A stretch of DNA of 56,723 nt from an uncultured Candidatus Saccharibacteria bacterium (GCA_937974295.1 CALBWN010000046.1:1-56723); one strand, 5' to 3'. Numbered from the stretch's first letter, positions 32,145 to 41,202 are shown. Numbers and translations are program-made. Notes: generated from the sequence alone by a model not told the origin.

Positions 32145-33677
32145 CTACTGCACCGCATCCTCGCCAAAATGCTTTTGCAATCGCATTTTTATCGAGCCTT
32201 CGTGCCGGCCGAGCTCGCGGCTGAGCTGGCGGATGCTCACGCCTTGGACGAAGCCTTGCTTGAGTGTCTTGTCGTCGGCTTTTGTCCAGGGTTTGTAGGC
32301 GTTGGGGTGGGTCTGGCGCATTGCGGCGATCTTGGCTGCCCAGCTGGTGCTGCCAGTTTTGCCCGTTGGATTCTTCTGCGGCATCGTAGCACGCTGAGCA
32401 GCTTGTTTGCGCAGATGGGCAAAGCGCTCGGCATCTTGGGCGGCACGAGTGCGCAGCTGTGTGTCGATGATGTATGCTTCATCGCTCATGGTAAGCGCCA
32501 TCCGATTGATGCCGGTGAGATATATAGCATCGAGACTCTTAACGCGGCTCAGTGCTACATAGCCCATACCCGGAACAAAGGCTTTGCGTAGGTCGATGCG
32601 TGCGCTATCGAGCGTCATCCCCTGGCTCTTGTGCACAGTAATCGCCCAAGCCAGGCGCAGCGGCAACTGCGAGATGCTGGCCCGTTTGCGCGTACCATCG
32701 CGCAGCTCCCAGGTGTCGGGCTGCATCGTCACCACGTGGCCATTACGAAACTCCACCACGGGGTAGTCTGTGCCTGGCTCGAAGTCTGCTACCAAGCCAA
32801 TACTCCCATTGGCAAAGCGCCGCGCTTGGTCGTTCTTGATGGCCATCACCAGCGCACCCCGCTTGAGCACCAGCACCTCCGGCGCGAGGATACTCCGCTG
32901 CAAGGTATCGACATAATTTTGCCCACCAGTGCTGCTGCGCTGATACGATACTTCGTCGCCAGACAGCTCGGCTAGACGGGCTTGGTTGATCCGATCGACA
33001 TCGATATTGACGGTGTGGAGCTCGGTGAGGTCGCTCTCGTGAGGTGGCTCTACCTCTGTGCGAGCCAGTAATTGCTCGGCGTGGCGTCGGCGCAGGTCAC
33101 CAGCTCGCATAGCCGTTAGGATGTCTAGCAGAGCATCGCCCTTTTGCTGGCGGTATTGTTGGTCGAGATACAGAATAGCTGGGTCGAGCTGACGCCAGGC
33201 TTGCGACTGCACCACAAAGCTCCCCTGCCGCCCACCATCACGATTAATTGGTGGTAGCTGAAAGAAATCCCCACTCATCACTACCTGCAATCCGCCAAAG
33301 GGCTGATTCGGCATCTCGCGCACGCGACGGCACACTTCGTCGATCATATCCAGGCGGTAGTCGTGCAGCATACTAATTTCGTCGATGATGAGCACATCTG
33401 TCTTAGCAATAATATCGCGCCGCGTCTTCGACAGGTGATCAAAAAAATTGTTCGGCAAGCTATCGTGAATGCCAATTCCCGCCCATGCGTGGATGGTGCT
33501 GCCACCCAGGTGTGTCGCCGCAAGCCCCGTCGTGGCAGTAACGGACACATACTTGCCATCCGCCTTGCACTGGCGGATGAACTGCCCCAACACATACGTC
33601 TTGCCTGTGCCCGCTGGCCCTGTCAGCAGCGCACTCTGACCACTACGCAAAATCTCCTGTGCAAGTGTCTGATCCAT
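32145..33677 (-). CDS. Pif1-like (RecD-type) SF1 helicase
   Basis: A 510-residue protein from the ATG at 33677 (MDQTLAQEIL); TATACT ends seven nt upstream, so the mRNA is probably leaderless. Walker A is TGPAGTGKT (residues 19-27) and Walker B is LIIDEISML. VVMSGDFFQLPP, the QQYRQ segment and LAWAITVHKSQGMTLDSARIDL with MGYVALSRV are the Pif1 motifs. Pif1 helicases unwind DNA 5' to 3' and resolve G-quadruplexes and forks. The C-terminal part after about residue 400 carries a helix-turn-helix (KQGFVQGVSIRQLSRELGRH), which is added in many CPR members. It stands between two accessory genes. Confidence 0.93.
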   Translation of the reverse strand: MDQTLAQEILRSGQSALLTGPAGTGKTYVLGQFIRQCKADGKYVSVTATTGLAATHLGGSTIHAWAGIGIHDSLPNNFFDHLSKTRRDIIAKTDVLIIDEISMLHDYRLDMIDEVCRRVREMPNQPFGGLQVVMSGDFFQLPPINRDGGRQGSFVVQSQAWRQLDPAILYLDQQYRQQKGDALLDILTAMRAGDLRRRHAEQLLARTEVEPPHESDLTELHTVNIDVDRINQARLAELSGDEVSYQRSSTGGQNYVDTLQRSILAPEVLVLKRGALVMAIKNDQARRFANGSIGLVADFEPGTDYPVVEFRNGHVVTMQPDTWELRDGTRKRASISQLPLRLAWAITVHKSQGMTLDSARIDLRKAFVPGMGYVALSRVKSLDAIYLTGINRMALTMSDEAYIIDTQLRTRAAQDAERFAHLRKQAAQRATMPQKNPTGKTGSTSWAAKIAAMRQTHPNAYKPWTKADDKTLKQGFVQGVSIRQLSRELGRHEGSIKMRLQKHFGEDAVQ

Positions 33678-33800
33678 AGATTCTAGTATACAAGGTTGTG
33701 GGGTGAGAGGCAAAGTATGGGTATGTTCTCTTATACAAGCAAGTAATCGATCACCAACAAATAAACACACCCTACCTATTTTACCCGCAAATCCACAACC

Positions 33801-33829
33801 TTGACATGACAGCAACACCCTTCTACCAT
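33801..33829 (+). promoter_or_regulatory. Promoter of the 246-residue membrane protein
   Basis: TTGACA (33801) and TACCAT (33824), 17 bp apart, then GAGGAGAG before the ATG at 33865. Confidence 0.65.
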
Positions 33830-33864
33830 AGACACATTACTTATTTAAGCGAGAGGAGAGACAT

Positions 33865-34605
33865 ATGGCACTGCTATCTCGATACAACTACACCCCCAAA
33901 GATATAAATGACGGAGTACATGTGTGGGCCGATTGCCCGCAGCCCATGCTCGACGCTGTCGATCCAGACGCCACCATCGCCTACATCCGCAGTCGCAATC
34001 ACAAAGTGCCACCACAGTTTGGCGAACGAGATGTGACACTGCTTGAAGAGTACGCCGAAGCCGGTCTAAGCATTGGCACACTTGGTGCATGCGCAATGGC
34101 TGCGGCAACCTATGCGTATGGATTTGACGGCACACCAATGCAAGAAATGGTAACAGGCTTTACGATTGGGTCTGCCACATCACTGATCGGCACTCCTGCT
34201 GCTGTTTACGGCCGAGCTATGTTGGCCGACCATGGGCATTATAGCCCATTTGCTCATTGGCGCGCTCACCGGAAGACACAGCAGCTGCGCAAGCTCATCG
34301 GTGAGCAATACCAGCCCGTCACCAGCACGGTGCGCGACTTGCAACAGATGATACATGAGCGTAATAGTGAGCAAGACTCATCCGTACTAATCAACCCATT
34401 CGACACAGCTGCACTAGCGCAAGTCGTAGATCGCGTTATGCCAGATCAGTCTGCCCTCCTTGCCCAGTATGAAATAAGCGATGCGCTGCGCGACCCATCT
34501 GGCTACGAGGCACTACGACACGACGTGCGCGAGACACTCTCTCCCTACCTCGATGCAGTGTACAAGAGCTACAAGCAGCACGATGCTACTCATAGCGCAG
34601 TTTAG
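33865..34605 (+). CDS. Unknown membrane protein, paralog 1 of the pair flanking metK
   Basis: A 246-residue protein with a good promoter and ribosome site (GAGGAGAG). It starts MALLSRYNY. Residues about 70-118 form two hydrophobic helices (IGTLGACAMAAATYAYGF and the TIGSATSLIGTPAAVYG stretch). The following ADHGHYSPFAHWRAHRKTQQ leads into a charged helical C-terminal half. The gene at 36066 shares the MALLS start, the two-helix block and the ADHxxYxP-HxRAHxxTxQL segment, so the two are paralogs. The function is unknown. Topology suggests a hairpin anchored in the membrane with cytoplasmic ends (inference). Confidence 0.75.
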   Translation: MALLSRYNYTPKDINDGVHVWADCPQPMLDAVDPDATIAYIRSRNHKVPPQFGERDVTLLEEYAEAGLSIGTLGACAMAAATYAYGFDGTPMQEMVTGFTIGSATSLIGTPAAVYGRAMLADHGHYSPFAHWRAHRKTQQLRKLIGEQYQPVTSTVRDLQQMIHERNSEQDSSVLINPFDTAALAQVVDRVMPDQSALLAQYEISDALRDPSGYEALRHDVRETLSPYLDAVYKSYKQHDATHSAV

Positions 34606-34743
34606 TACCTCGCTCAAAAGATGCTACCACTCTTTCTCTATCGTGAGGTGGTTTCTTGAGAGATGTAACGGAACAGAATGAGAAAAGAATTGTACAAGAT
34701 TTAGACACTCATATCTTACCAGTAAGAGTTCACCCTAGCCACC

Positions 34744-35754
34744 CTACCGATCCCACACAAACCCCTCGCCAAAGTGCCCCCAGCAGGCGGTTGGCTCGTA
34801 GATGGGCTGAGTGAGCTGAAGTGAGGTGATGATGCCGTGCGGGCTGAGGTTGTAGCCTGTGATGGGCCGCTCCACGCCATCGATAATAGCGGTCGCCTCG
34901 ACGGGCTGGTCATGGCCAATCGCATACGCCAGGCGCACCAGCACCTCCTGCACGTGGTGCTGCCGTAGATAATCCACTGCAATGCGCCGCGCCATATACG
35001 CCGCCGAGCGATCCACCTTGGTGGCATCCTTGCCGCTAAAGGCCCCACCACCAATTGGCACGCGTGGCCCATAATTGTCGACAATGAGCTTGCGCCCCGT
35101 CAGGCCAGCATCAGCCGCAAAGCCACCAATCTGCCAGTCCCCGGCTGGGTTGCAGTGTAGCACTGGCGCGTCATATTGCTTATCCTTAAAAAATGTGTTC
35201 ACATACGTCTGCTGCTGAAGCCACTCCTTGACTGCCTCTGTTAATTCGTCTTTTGGTGCGTGTTGGAAGCTTGCAACAATTGCCGTTATCTGCCCACCGC
35301 GCAGGGTTACTTGCGTTTTACCATCGTAGGGCCAACGTTGATACAAAAATTGGTTCAATCGCCGTGCCAGCACTGTTTCTCGTGGGAGTAGCTCAGGTGT
35401 TTCGTTGCAGGCATAGCCGATCATCACGCCTTGGTCGCCCGCCCCGCCATCATCCACACCGCGCGCAATCTCCGGGCTCTGCTGCGCAATGTGCTCAATT
35501 ATCTCTACCTCACTCCCTGCCAAACGCTGCACAATCGGTGCCACTGCCACCGTCGCCTGCGACGTCACTTCGCCTGTCACAAACACCGTGCCATGGCCAC
35601 CGCACACTTCCACTGCCACGCGCGCCTGTGGGTCGCGGGCCAGATAGGCATCAAGGATGGCGTCGCTCATTTGGTCGCACAGCTTATCGGGGTGGCCTGG
35701 GCTCACGCTCTCGGCGGTGCGGAATTGTGCTGATGCTATAGTCGTTGCTGTCAT
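34744..35754 (-). CDS. metK: S-adenosylmethionine synthetase
   Basis: A 336-residue protein from the ATG at 35754, with AGAAGGGAG eleven nt upstream; the longer frame runs into the riboswitch expression platform. SVSPGHPDKLCDQMSDAIL (ATP and methionine site), GAGDQGVMIGYACNET and the phosphate loop IGGGAFSGKD are all intact. It makes SAM from methionine and ATP. The length is somewhat short compared with 380-400, because the C-terminal region is reduced. A SAM-I riboswitch lies directly upstream, giving feedback control by its own product. It lies between two paralogous membrane-protein genes on the other strand. Confidence 0.96.
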   Translation of the reverse strand: MTATTIASAQFRTAESVSPGHPDKLCDQMSDAILDAYLARDPQARVAVEVCGGHGTVFVTGEVTSQATVAVAPIVQRLAGSEVEIIEHIAQQSPEIARGVDDGGAGDQGVMIGYACNETPELLPRETVLARRLNQFLYQRWPYDGKTQVTLRGGQITAIVASFQHAPKDELTEAVKEWLQQQTYVNTFFKDKQYDAPVLHCNPAGDWQIGGFAADAGLTGRKLIVDNYGPRVPIGGGAFSGKDATKVDRSAAYMARRIAVDYLRQHHVQEVLVRLAYAIGHDQPVEATAIIDGVERPITGYNLSPHGIITSLQLTQPIYEPTACWGHFGEGFVWDR

Positions 35755-35799
35755 AAAAAACTCCCTTCTCTTATCCTGCACTACCAGGCGAGAAAGGAG
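35755..35799 (-). terminator. Expression platform of the metK riboswitch
   Basis: On the minus strand CTCCTTTCTC pairs with GAGAAGGGAG, followed directly by TTTTTT and the metK ATG. The 3' arm is also the ribosome site, so the same hairpin can both terminate and mask translation. A competing GAAAG/CTTTC hairpin uses the 5' arm. Confidence 0.75.
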
Positions 35800-35818
35800 C
35801 TGCTTTCTTACGCGTCTC

Positions 35819-35917
35819 ATATCTTCCCTGCGCACAGGCTGGACTTAGCACCTTGCTCGCTTCCCGAGCAGGTTGCTGGCGAGTCATCGGGCCAGTCCCT
35901 CGTCGCACTCTGGATAT
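35819..35917 (-). promoter_or_regulatory. SAM-I (S-box) riboswitch upstream of metK
   Basis: The minus strand contains the conserved core GAGGGACTGGCCCGATGA, then CCAGCAACC, a GCTCG/CGAGC hairpin, then AAGGTGCTAAGTCCAGCC. P1 closes through ATATC/GATAT and TGCG/CGCA. This is an almost consensus S-box aptamer. SAM binding should stop metK expression. Confidence 0.95.
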
Positions 35918-35987
35918 TAGTGATATTGGTAATAGTATAGCATAAGGCAGCGTCTGTATGTATTATAGCTTGTTTACAACAGATATC

Positions 35988-36016
35988 TTGACACTACTGC
36001 GACCTCTTTTTATAAT
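35988..36016 (+). promoter_or_regulatory. Consensus promoter of paralog 2
   Basis: TTGACA (35988) and TATAAT (36011) exactly 17 bp apart, both perfect sigma-70 hexamers. Ribosome site AAGGA precedes the ATG at 36066. Confidence 0.85.
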
Positions 36017-36065
36017 AAGCACAACATTCATATCAACCTCTAAACATTTTTTCCAAGGAATAACT

Positions 36066-36947
36066 ATGGCACTACTATCAATGGCTCATGAATACGCACC
36101 AAAAAGTCGTGATTCTCGCATGTTTTATAAGACCGAGAAGTTTTGGGTTAATTGCCAACAAAAAGAACTTGACGAATTGTCGGAGGCGGCAGTCTGTAGT
36201 TACATTGTTAATGGCAAAGTGTCTCCAGCATATGTCGAGCAGATATCGATACTTGATCATGAGAGAGCATTTATGCTAGGTTCTGCTGCGCTTGGTCTCT
36301 GCATAGCAGGTGTAACTCATAACTTTATCGACAACCAGGGGGACAGTATCGATGTGTTCGGCAGCATTTTCAGTGGCTTGGGCGGTTTTGCGATGCCCCT
36401 CCTTGCGACAGGAACAAATATGTTCCTCGCAGATCACGATATCTATGGCCCGTTAACACACTTTCGTGCTCATCAACAAACAAAACAGCTTAAGGAATTG
36501 ATTGGCGACGGTCATCAGTTAGTTACAGAAACTACTTACGAATTAAGATGCCTTATTAAAGCACAAAATAAAACACTCTCTCAGCAGTATCGCCTTGATC
36601 CTGATGATATGACAACACTCGCCTCTGTTCTCGACCACGTTGTCCCCGATAAGTCCGATGTTATCGAAGCCTTTGAGGAAAACTCCCGCGCACCAGATAA
36701 CGAGCGCGTGATAGGGCCAGCTGCTAAGTCACTTTGCAGCGAAATAACTCGTACTATGGAGCCTGCGCTAGCTGGTGCTTATGCTAAGCACCGCTACCTC
36801 GTCGATACAGCAAAACACGACAAGAAACGCGCAGCAATAGCTCAAGCAGAAGCTGACGCCGCCTATCTAGAAGCTAAAGAGGAGCGTTTTAATCAAATTC
36901 TCGGCTATAACGCACGCCTTCTTGGTGAGCTCGAGTCTGATAAATAA
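36066..36947 (+). CDS. Unknown membrane protein, paralog 2 of the pair flanking metK
   Basis: A 293-residue protein from the ATG at 36066, transcribed from a perfect consensus promoter. It starts MALLSMAHEYAPKSRDSR, has two hydrophobic helices at about residues 70-120 (AFMLGSAALGLCIAGVTHNF and GLGGFAMPLLATGTNMFL), then ADHDIYGPLTHFRAHQQTKQ and a long charged helical C-terminal part (KHDKKRAAIAQAEADAAYL). It resembles the gene at 33865 in length, order and motif but is longer at the C-terminus. No family is recognised. High expression is suggested by the promoter. Confidence 0.75.
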   Translation: MALLSMAHEYAPKSRDSRMFYKTEKFWVNCQQKELDELSEAAVCSYIVNGKVSPAYVEQISILDHERAFMLGSAALGLCIAGVTHNFIDNQGDSIDVFGSIFSGLGGFAMPLLATGTNMFLADHDIYGPLTHFRAHQQTKQLKELIGDGHQLVTETTYELRCLIKAQNKTLSQQYRLDPDDMTTLASVLDHVVPDKSDVIEAFEENSRAPDNERVIGPAAKSLCSEITRTMEPALAGAYAKHRYLVDTAKHDKKRAAIAQAEADAAYLEAKEERFNQILGYNARLLGELESDK

Positions 36948-37103
36948 ATTTTGCCAGTCTAGAACCAGCAAAACATTCTAACATTCTATTATCTCAAGTT
37001 TTCCCCCGCTAAAGGAGAGTCAAAACATAGACAGATTACAAGTACTTAAACTTCAAATCTACAAATAAACAAGGTTGATGTCTTTGAGCTAAAAGACCAC
37101 TGC

Positions 37104-37544
37104 TCATTCTCCCTCTAGCCGCTCCCCGGCTCGTGCTCGGTTGGCCCATTGGTCGGCGAGCTCGTTTTGCTCATGGCCGTTGTGGCCGCGCACCCAGATG
37201 AGCTTCGGCTGCACGGTGGTATAGAGTGCATAGGCTTCTTGCACAAGCTCGAGATTCTTGATGGGCCCGCTGCTCTTGCGCCAACCCTTGGCTGCCCAGC
37301 CAGGTGCCCACTTGGTGAGGACATTAACCCAAAATTCGCTATCGGTATGGATCTCGCATTTCTCAGCCCCAGCTAACTTCATGGCTGCGATGAGGGCCAT
37401 CCCCTCCATGCGGATGTTCGTTGTGTTGCCTGGCTCGCTGCCCAGCGCCACGGGCTTGCCCTGCTCGATGACGGCATAACCGCCCGGGCCAGGGTTGGGG
37501 CTGGCACTGCCATCAGTGTAGAAAATGCGTGGAGTGGCTGCCAT
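37104..37544 (-). CDS. rnhA: Ribonuclease HI
   Basis: A 146-residue protein from the ATG at 37544, one nt after the stop of the gene upstream. The four catalytic acidic residues are in YTDGSASPNPGPGG (Asp), MEGMALIAAM (Glu), HTDSEFWV (Asp) and NELADQWANRA (Asp), and VRGHNGHEQNE supplies the His loop. It cuts RNA in RNA-DNA hybrids. Length and order are typical. It is the only gene in the window that I find to end in TGA; a TAG follows in frame six codons later. Confidence 0.95.
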   Translation of the reverse strand: MAATPRIFYTDGSASPNPGPGGYAVIEQGKPVALGSEPGNTTNIRMEGMALIAAMKLAGAEKCEIHTDSEFWVNVLTKWAPGWAAKGWRKSSGPIKNLELVQEAYALYTTVQPKLIWVRGHNGHEQNELADQWANRARAGERLEGE

Positions 37545-37545
37545 G

Positions 37546-37923
37546 CTAGTTACCACGATCCACGCGCTGAAACTCCATCCAATCTGATGGCCGATACCAT
37601 TTCGTGTCATTGTTATAGCGCTCGTCAAATTTCGCCTGGTGCCGCGCCAAGAAGTAATGCCTGCCACCATCGTGCTCGGCTTCGTAGCGGATATACATTT
37701 GGTCTGGATAATTCTTGGGTGCGCCGCTGTAGAGCATCACATCCACTGTATTGCCCGGGTTGAGCGTGTGCGACTCATTGCGCATATTCCCCAGATACTC
37801 CCAGCTCACAACCTTCACCTGCCGGTCGGACTCATTCTTGATGCGTGCCCACACGTTAATTTTCGACGCGCTCTCATTCCGCACATCAACACGCTCGACG
37901 CGCACTACCGGAAAATTACTCAT
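37546..37923 (-). CDS. Small beta-rich protein of unknown function
   Basis: A 125-residue protein with its own TATAAT and an AAGGAG ribosome site. The sequence is rich in beta-prone stretches (VRVERVDVRNESASKINVWAR, QVKVVSWEYLGNM, NPGNTVDVMLYSG, MYIRYEAEHDGGRHYFLARH), suggesting an Ig-like or FxLD-type sandwich. It has no signal peptide and no membrane helix. It is translationally linked to rnhA (one-nt gap), so the two may be co-regulated, without any evident functional link. Confidence 0.7.
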   Translation of the reverse strand: MSNFPVVRVERVDVRNESASKINVWARIKNESDRQVKVVSWEYLGNMRNESHTLNPGNTVDVMLYSGAPKNYPDQMYIRYEAEHDGGRHYFLARHQAKFDERYNNDTKWYRPSDWMEFQRVDRGN

Positions 37924-38488
37924 CTGCTTGTCTCCTTGTTTATGGGGTTATCGAGGTAATTATACCATATGGTGTGTGGAGTGCTCGTTAAATACAGTAT
38001 TGTGCAAGTTTTGTATATTATTACCTCTGTTAGCATCAAGAGTTTCGTCTCACCCACACTATATATAGCGTGCCCATATCTAGTGTCTAGGGCCATGTGG
38101 AAAAGTCGTGGAGATTTTTTACTGGCACTAGACCACTGTGGGGTGATCATTTTTTGCTTTCATACTGCTATATAACTGATCAACCCGCTATGCCTTTCAC
38201 CACGGATGATGATAGAGAGCGAAAACAAGGTAGCACCCCCATCACGCAAAGCAAACATTTCATAAGCCTAGCGATACCGTATTCACATATTTAGATGCCG
38301 CTATCTTACCAGACAGCCACGCAGCACACGGGACTGTATATCCTGCAATAATACCTATACCCCTACTATCTATATACCATTAGCCTATTTATAATCTGTT
38401 CTCATAAACATCTTTTTTGCCATGACGAGCCATACGTTGCTACAATAGTGGCATATAATTGCTATACGAATTATCTGGTAAGGTTATT
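37924..38488. other. Intergenic region without a convincing gene
   Basis: About 560 nt, AT-rich. Short frames on both strands have no ribosome sites or recognisable content. The first 60 nt hold the promoter of the 125-residue protein on the minus strand. I see nothing else that I can support. Confidence 0.5.
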
Positions 38489-38620
38489 ATGAAACTCCAG
38501 CGTCTACTCGCCATTCTGTCGCTCCTCTGCGAGCGAGACAGAGCCACCGCTCAGGAACTAGCCGATCGCTTTGAGGTGTCGAAACGCAGGGTGATCCAAA
38601 AGACACAAAAAAAACAATCA
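38489..38620 (+). pseudogene. Truncated DeoR/WYL-type helix-turn-helix fragment
   Basis: ATG at 38489 with a TAAGG ribosome site. MKLQRLLAILSLLCERDR, then TAQELADRFEVSKRR is the first half of an HTH_11 domain that begins YafY/WYL regulators. The expected RTIYRDI recognition helix is lost and replaced by KTQKKQS after an A8 run (38607-38614). No WYL domain follows; the same frame runs on into the VOC gene. It is probably a remnant of a regulator gene. Confidence 0.55.
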
Positions 38621-38701
38621 ATACTGACACACTGCTGTCATCATTTGTGGCGTATACTTAAGAGGCAATATACTAATCAATATATCGCAAGGAGGTACCT
38701 C

Positions 38702-39076
38702 ATGATCGATCATTTCGGCATCATCGTTAAAGACATTGAAGCAAGTAAGGCCTTTTATGAAGCGGTATTGGCACCACTGGGGTATGCCAAAACAATCGAT
38801 GAATCATATGGCGTAGGCTTTAGTAATCCAGACCAAACAAAACATACGGGGATATTTTGGCTTGGGCAAGGCGAGCCATCATCGCCGCTACACTTTGCTT
38901 TTGCTGCACCGTCGCGGGCAGCAGTTGATGCATTCTATGCGGCTGGCCTAGCAGCAGGAGCACAGGACAATGGCGCACCAGGCGTACGGGCGATCTATCA
39001 TCCAGACTATTATGGTGCCTTCCTCATCGACCCAAACGGGCATAATATTGAGGCAGTGTGTCATGCTGCTGTATAG
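38702..39076 (+). CDS. VOC (glyoxalase/bleomycin-resistance) superfamily protein
   Basis: A 124-residue protein from the ATG at 38702, with AAGGAGGT seven nt upstream; this is the natural start although the frame is open back to the HTH fragment. MIDHFGIIVKDIEASKAFYEAVLAPLGY starts the first beta-alpha-beta-beta-beta unit, and HPDYYGAFLIDPNGHNIEAV ends the second, with the His/Glu positions of the metal site. VOC proteins act as dioxygenases, isomerases or drug-binding proteins; the substrate is unknown. TATACT near 38652 and a TGACA-N6-TGTCA palindrome near 38624-38640 may form its promoter and operator. Confidence 0.88.
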   Translation: MIDHFGIIVKDIEASKAFYEAVLAPLGYAKTIDESYGVGFSNPDQTKHTGIFWLGQGEPSSPLHFAFAAPSRAAVDAFYAAGLAAGAQDNGAPGVRAIYHPDYYGAFLIDPNGHNIEAVCHAAV

Positions 39077-39200
39077 GCACACCCCTACCCTATCAGTGGA
39101 TGGCAGGGTATCTACGTGAAGATTATTTTCTCAATTAATAGTAGCTAAGCACGGCAGTTTGATCTCTCCGCGAGTAGCGATGCTTCAGCCACTGCTAAAA

Positions 39201-39240
39201 CATAAGAAGCTCGTATAATCGACCGAGCTTCTTATGTTTC
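39201..39240. terminator. Bidirectional terminator between convergent genes
   Basis: CATAAGAAGCTCG (39201-39213) pairs with CGAGCTTCTTATG (39224-39236). A run precedes and T run follows, so it serves both strands (VOC gene on plus, 39287 gene on minus). Confidence 0.75.
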
Positions 39241-39286
39241 CACAGGCTTATATATAGCGTACCTATACCCCTTGCGAGGCATGAGC

Positions 39287-39850
39287 TTATGGCAGGAGTA
39301 TTGCTACGTTACCACGCTTACTGTGCTTGTTCATCGTTTTTCGCAGTGTCTTCGTGTCAAAAGTCATATCTGCATCGGCCTGCTTGTCAAGGAGCAGGTA
39401 CCGGGCCATTGCCATAGCAGCGAGCTCACCAATACGCCGTGCGCGCATTACCCCTGGGCTATGCCGCTCGTTGGCTACACCTCTCTCTGTAGCATCATCT
39501 GGCCGAAAAAGCGCGAGGACATTCACCACTCCGTCATCTTCGCCTTCGCCCATCCAGCCACACAGCTCGCTTGTCATACCGGGCAACGCAGTAGCTGCAA
39601 AATCACATTTTGGCACAATGTGCCGATCGACAAAATCCATATAACTGCCCTGGGTCGTATAGACGGTATCCACCACTAGGCGCTGCTTGGGCCCTTCACC
39701 TTTTAGACGTATGTCAGTTGCCAGGCTAACTGGTGCAGTATGTGCACCGTCGTAGCGCTTGATCGATGGTGGAATAACAGAATCAGTATGAATCCGTACG
39801 TGATTCGGAATTGAACTTTTTTCAAATAATTTTATAATGCTCCTTATCAT
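39287..39850 (-). CDS. Unknown protein (187 aa)
   Basis: A single open frame with the start at 39850 and a clear terminator downstream. It starts MIRSIIKLFEKSSIPN and contains a beta-rich middle (PKQRLVVDTVYTTQGSYMDFVD, FAATALPGMTSELCGWMGEGEDDG) and a helical basic end (RARRIGELAAMAMARYLLL). No signal peptide is present. No family is recognised. The AT-rich upstream stretch could be the promoter. The confidence that it is expressed is moderate because of the terminator and length. Confidence 0.6.
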   Translation of the reverse strand: MIRSIIKLFEKSSIPNHVRIHTDSVIPPSIKRYDGAHTAPVSLATDIRLKGEGPKQRLVVDTVYTTQGSYMDFVDRHIVPKCDFAATALPGMTSELCGWMGEGEDDGVVNVLALFRPDDATERGVANERHSPGVMRARRIGELAAMAMARYLLLDKQADADMTFDTKTLRKTMNKHSKRGNVAILLP

Positions 39851-40251
39851 ATATGATATATCGATATTCTACAAGTCATGCTACCTCTGTTTTTATCAAT
39901 ACCCTATAGGCCATCCCCTATATAGGTTCATAGTTGGATTTAATAGGATTACACTCAAGCAAGATACAGCTAGTGCCTAGCTACAGCTATTACTCAAAGC
40001 TATGCACTATAGCCTACTGCCTATGTAGGTTAAAGGGTATATTATACATAAGAATAGACAATCAGGACGCGCTCTTTAACACATTACAATCCTTTGTGTC
40101 TGCGCTAACCTCTCTCCTGCTGCTTCATCTGGTACATTGCATCACTTAGCTGGCTTTCATCCAGCTCTCAGCAATAGATGCATGCAGCGCAAACATCGAC
40201 AACTAACAATCTGCTAGATGTATAGCAAGCGGGAGATGAGTAAAATCGAGC
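39851..40251. other. Intergenic region with no recognised feature
   Basis: About 400 nt of AT-rich sequence between the unknown gene at 39287 and the amidotransferase-like gene. No hairpin, ORF or promoter that I can support beyond short AT-rich boxes. Confidence 0.5.
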
Positions 40252-40992
40252 CTAGAGCTCTTCCTGCTGATAGCGCTGCACAAACTGGCGCAGGATCTTG
40301 ACTGGTTCGGTAACGGTTTGCTGGCGAGCGCTGGCAATGAGGGCATCAGCCTCATCTGGAGCGCAGTAACCAGCGTGGCGGTAGATGTCGATGCGCAGAG
40401 CGAGACTCTCAGGGTCGAGCTCGGGATGGAACTGCGTGGCATACACGTTGCACCCCACGCGCAGCATCTGCACGCAGGTACGCGAGCGCGCCAAGACGGT
40501 GCAGGCAGCTGGTGGCTCGAGCACTCCTTCTTTATGCCCAACGAAGCCGTCGAAGGTGGTGGGCAAGTCGGCAAGGAGTGGGTCATCCCCAGCCGCTGGC
40601 GTGAGGGTGATCGGCACAGCGCCAATTGCCTCACCATAAGCAAAGCTGGGCGTACCACCCAGTGCCGAGACCAGTGCGCCAACGCCCAGGCAAGCACCAA
40701 GAAATGGGATGTCGCGAGCAATGATCTCGCGCAGGAGCGGCATCATTACGGCTTCGAACTGGCGCTGCTCGGCTGATTTCTCCTCTGGCCGGTAGGCAAA
40801 GTTGGCTGGCCCGCCACCCATCAGCACACCACTATAGGCATCAAGCGACTGCGCAAGGCGCTGCCCTGCCTCGATGCGCACTCGCTCAAGATCACCCGGT
40901 GCAAGGCCGCCAAAGTGCAAAAATGCCTGATATTCGTTATCCGACGCCTCATCCTCAGGGCGCGACTGCAGCAGTACAAATGGTTTCGTCAT
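40252..40992 (-). CDS. Class I glutamine amidotransferase-like protein
   Basis: A 246-residue protein with the GATase-1 triad: Cys in FLGACLGVGAL, His in YATQFHPELDPES and the Glu two residues after it. The layout is like stand-alone GMP-synthase-type or GATase1-like proteins (YP_ family with FRPEEKS region, VLMGGGP). It may remove ammonia from glutamine or act as a peptidase or gamma-glutamyl hydrolase; the partner is not in the window. TACACT and AAGGAG lie just upstream, with the -10 ending seven nt before the ATG at 40992. Confidence 0.9.
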   Translation of the reverse strand: MTKPFVLLQSRPEDEASDNEYQAFLHFGGLAPGDLERVRIEAGQRLAQSLDAYSGVLMGGGPANFAYRPEEKSAEQRQFEAVMMPLLREIIARDIPFLGACLGVGALVSALGGTPSFAYGEAIGAVPITLTPAAGDDPLLADLPTTFDGFVGHKEGVLEPPAACTVLARSRTCVQMLRVGCNVYATQFHPELDPESLALRIDIYRHAGYCAPDEADALIASARQQTVTEPVKILRQFVQRYQQEEL

Positions 40993-41144
40993 ACTCCTTA
41001 GTGTAGCATGGCTTGGCGGTAGCTAATACCCCCTGCAGACGTGCGCTATGGGGTGTGGGGTATCTATGCGGGGTGGCCGCTAGAGATACTATTAGGTTGT
41101 GAGACGTCTTGACAGCCATCGCCTCGCAAATGTGCATTCACATC

Positions 41145-41176
41145 AAAAGAGCTGCTCTAACATGCAGAGCAGCTCT
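41145..41176 (-). terminator. Terminator of the CsbD-like gene
   Basis: AGAGCTGCTCT (41148-41158) pairs with AGAGCAGCTCT (41166-41176); four U follow on the minus strand. Confidence 0.75.
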
Positions 41177-41202
41177 CGTAGCTATCAAGAGATGGAGATT
41201 TA

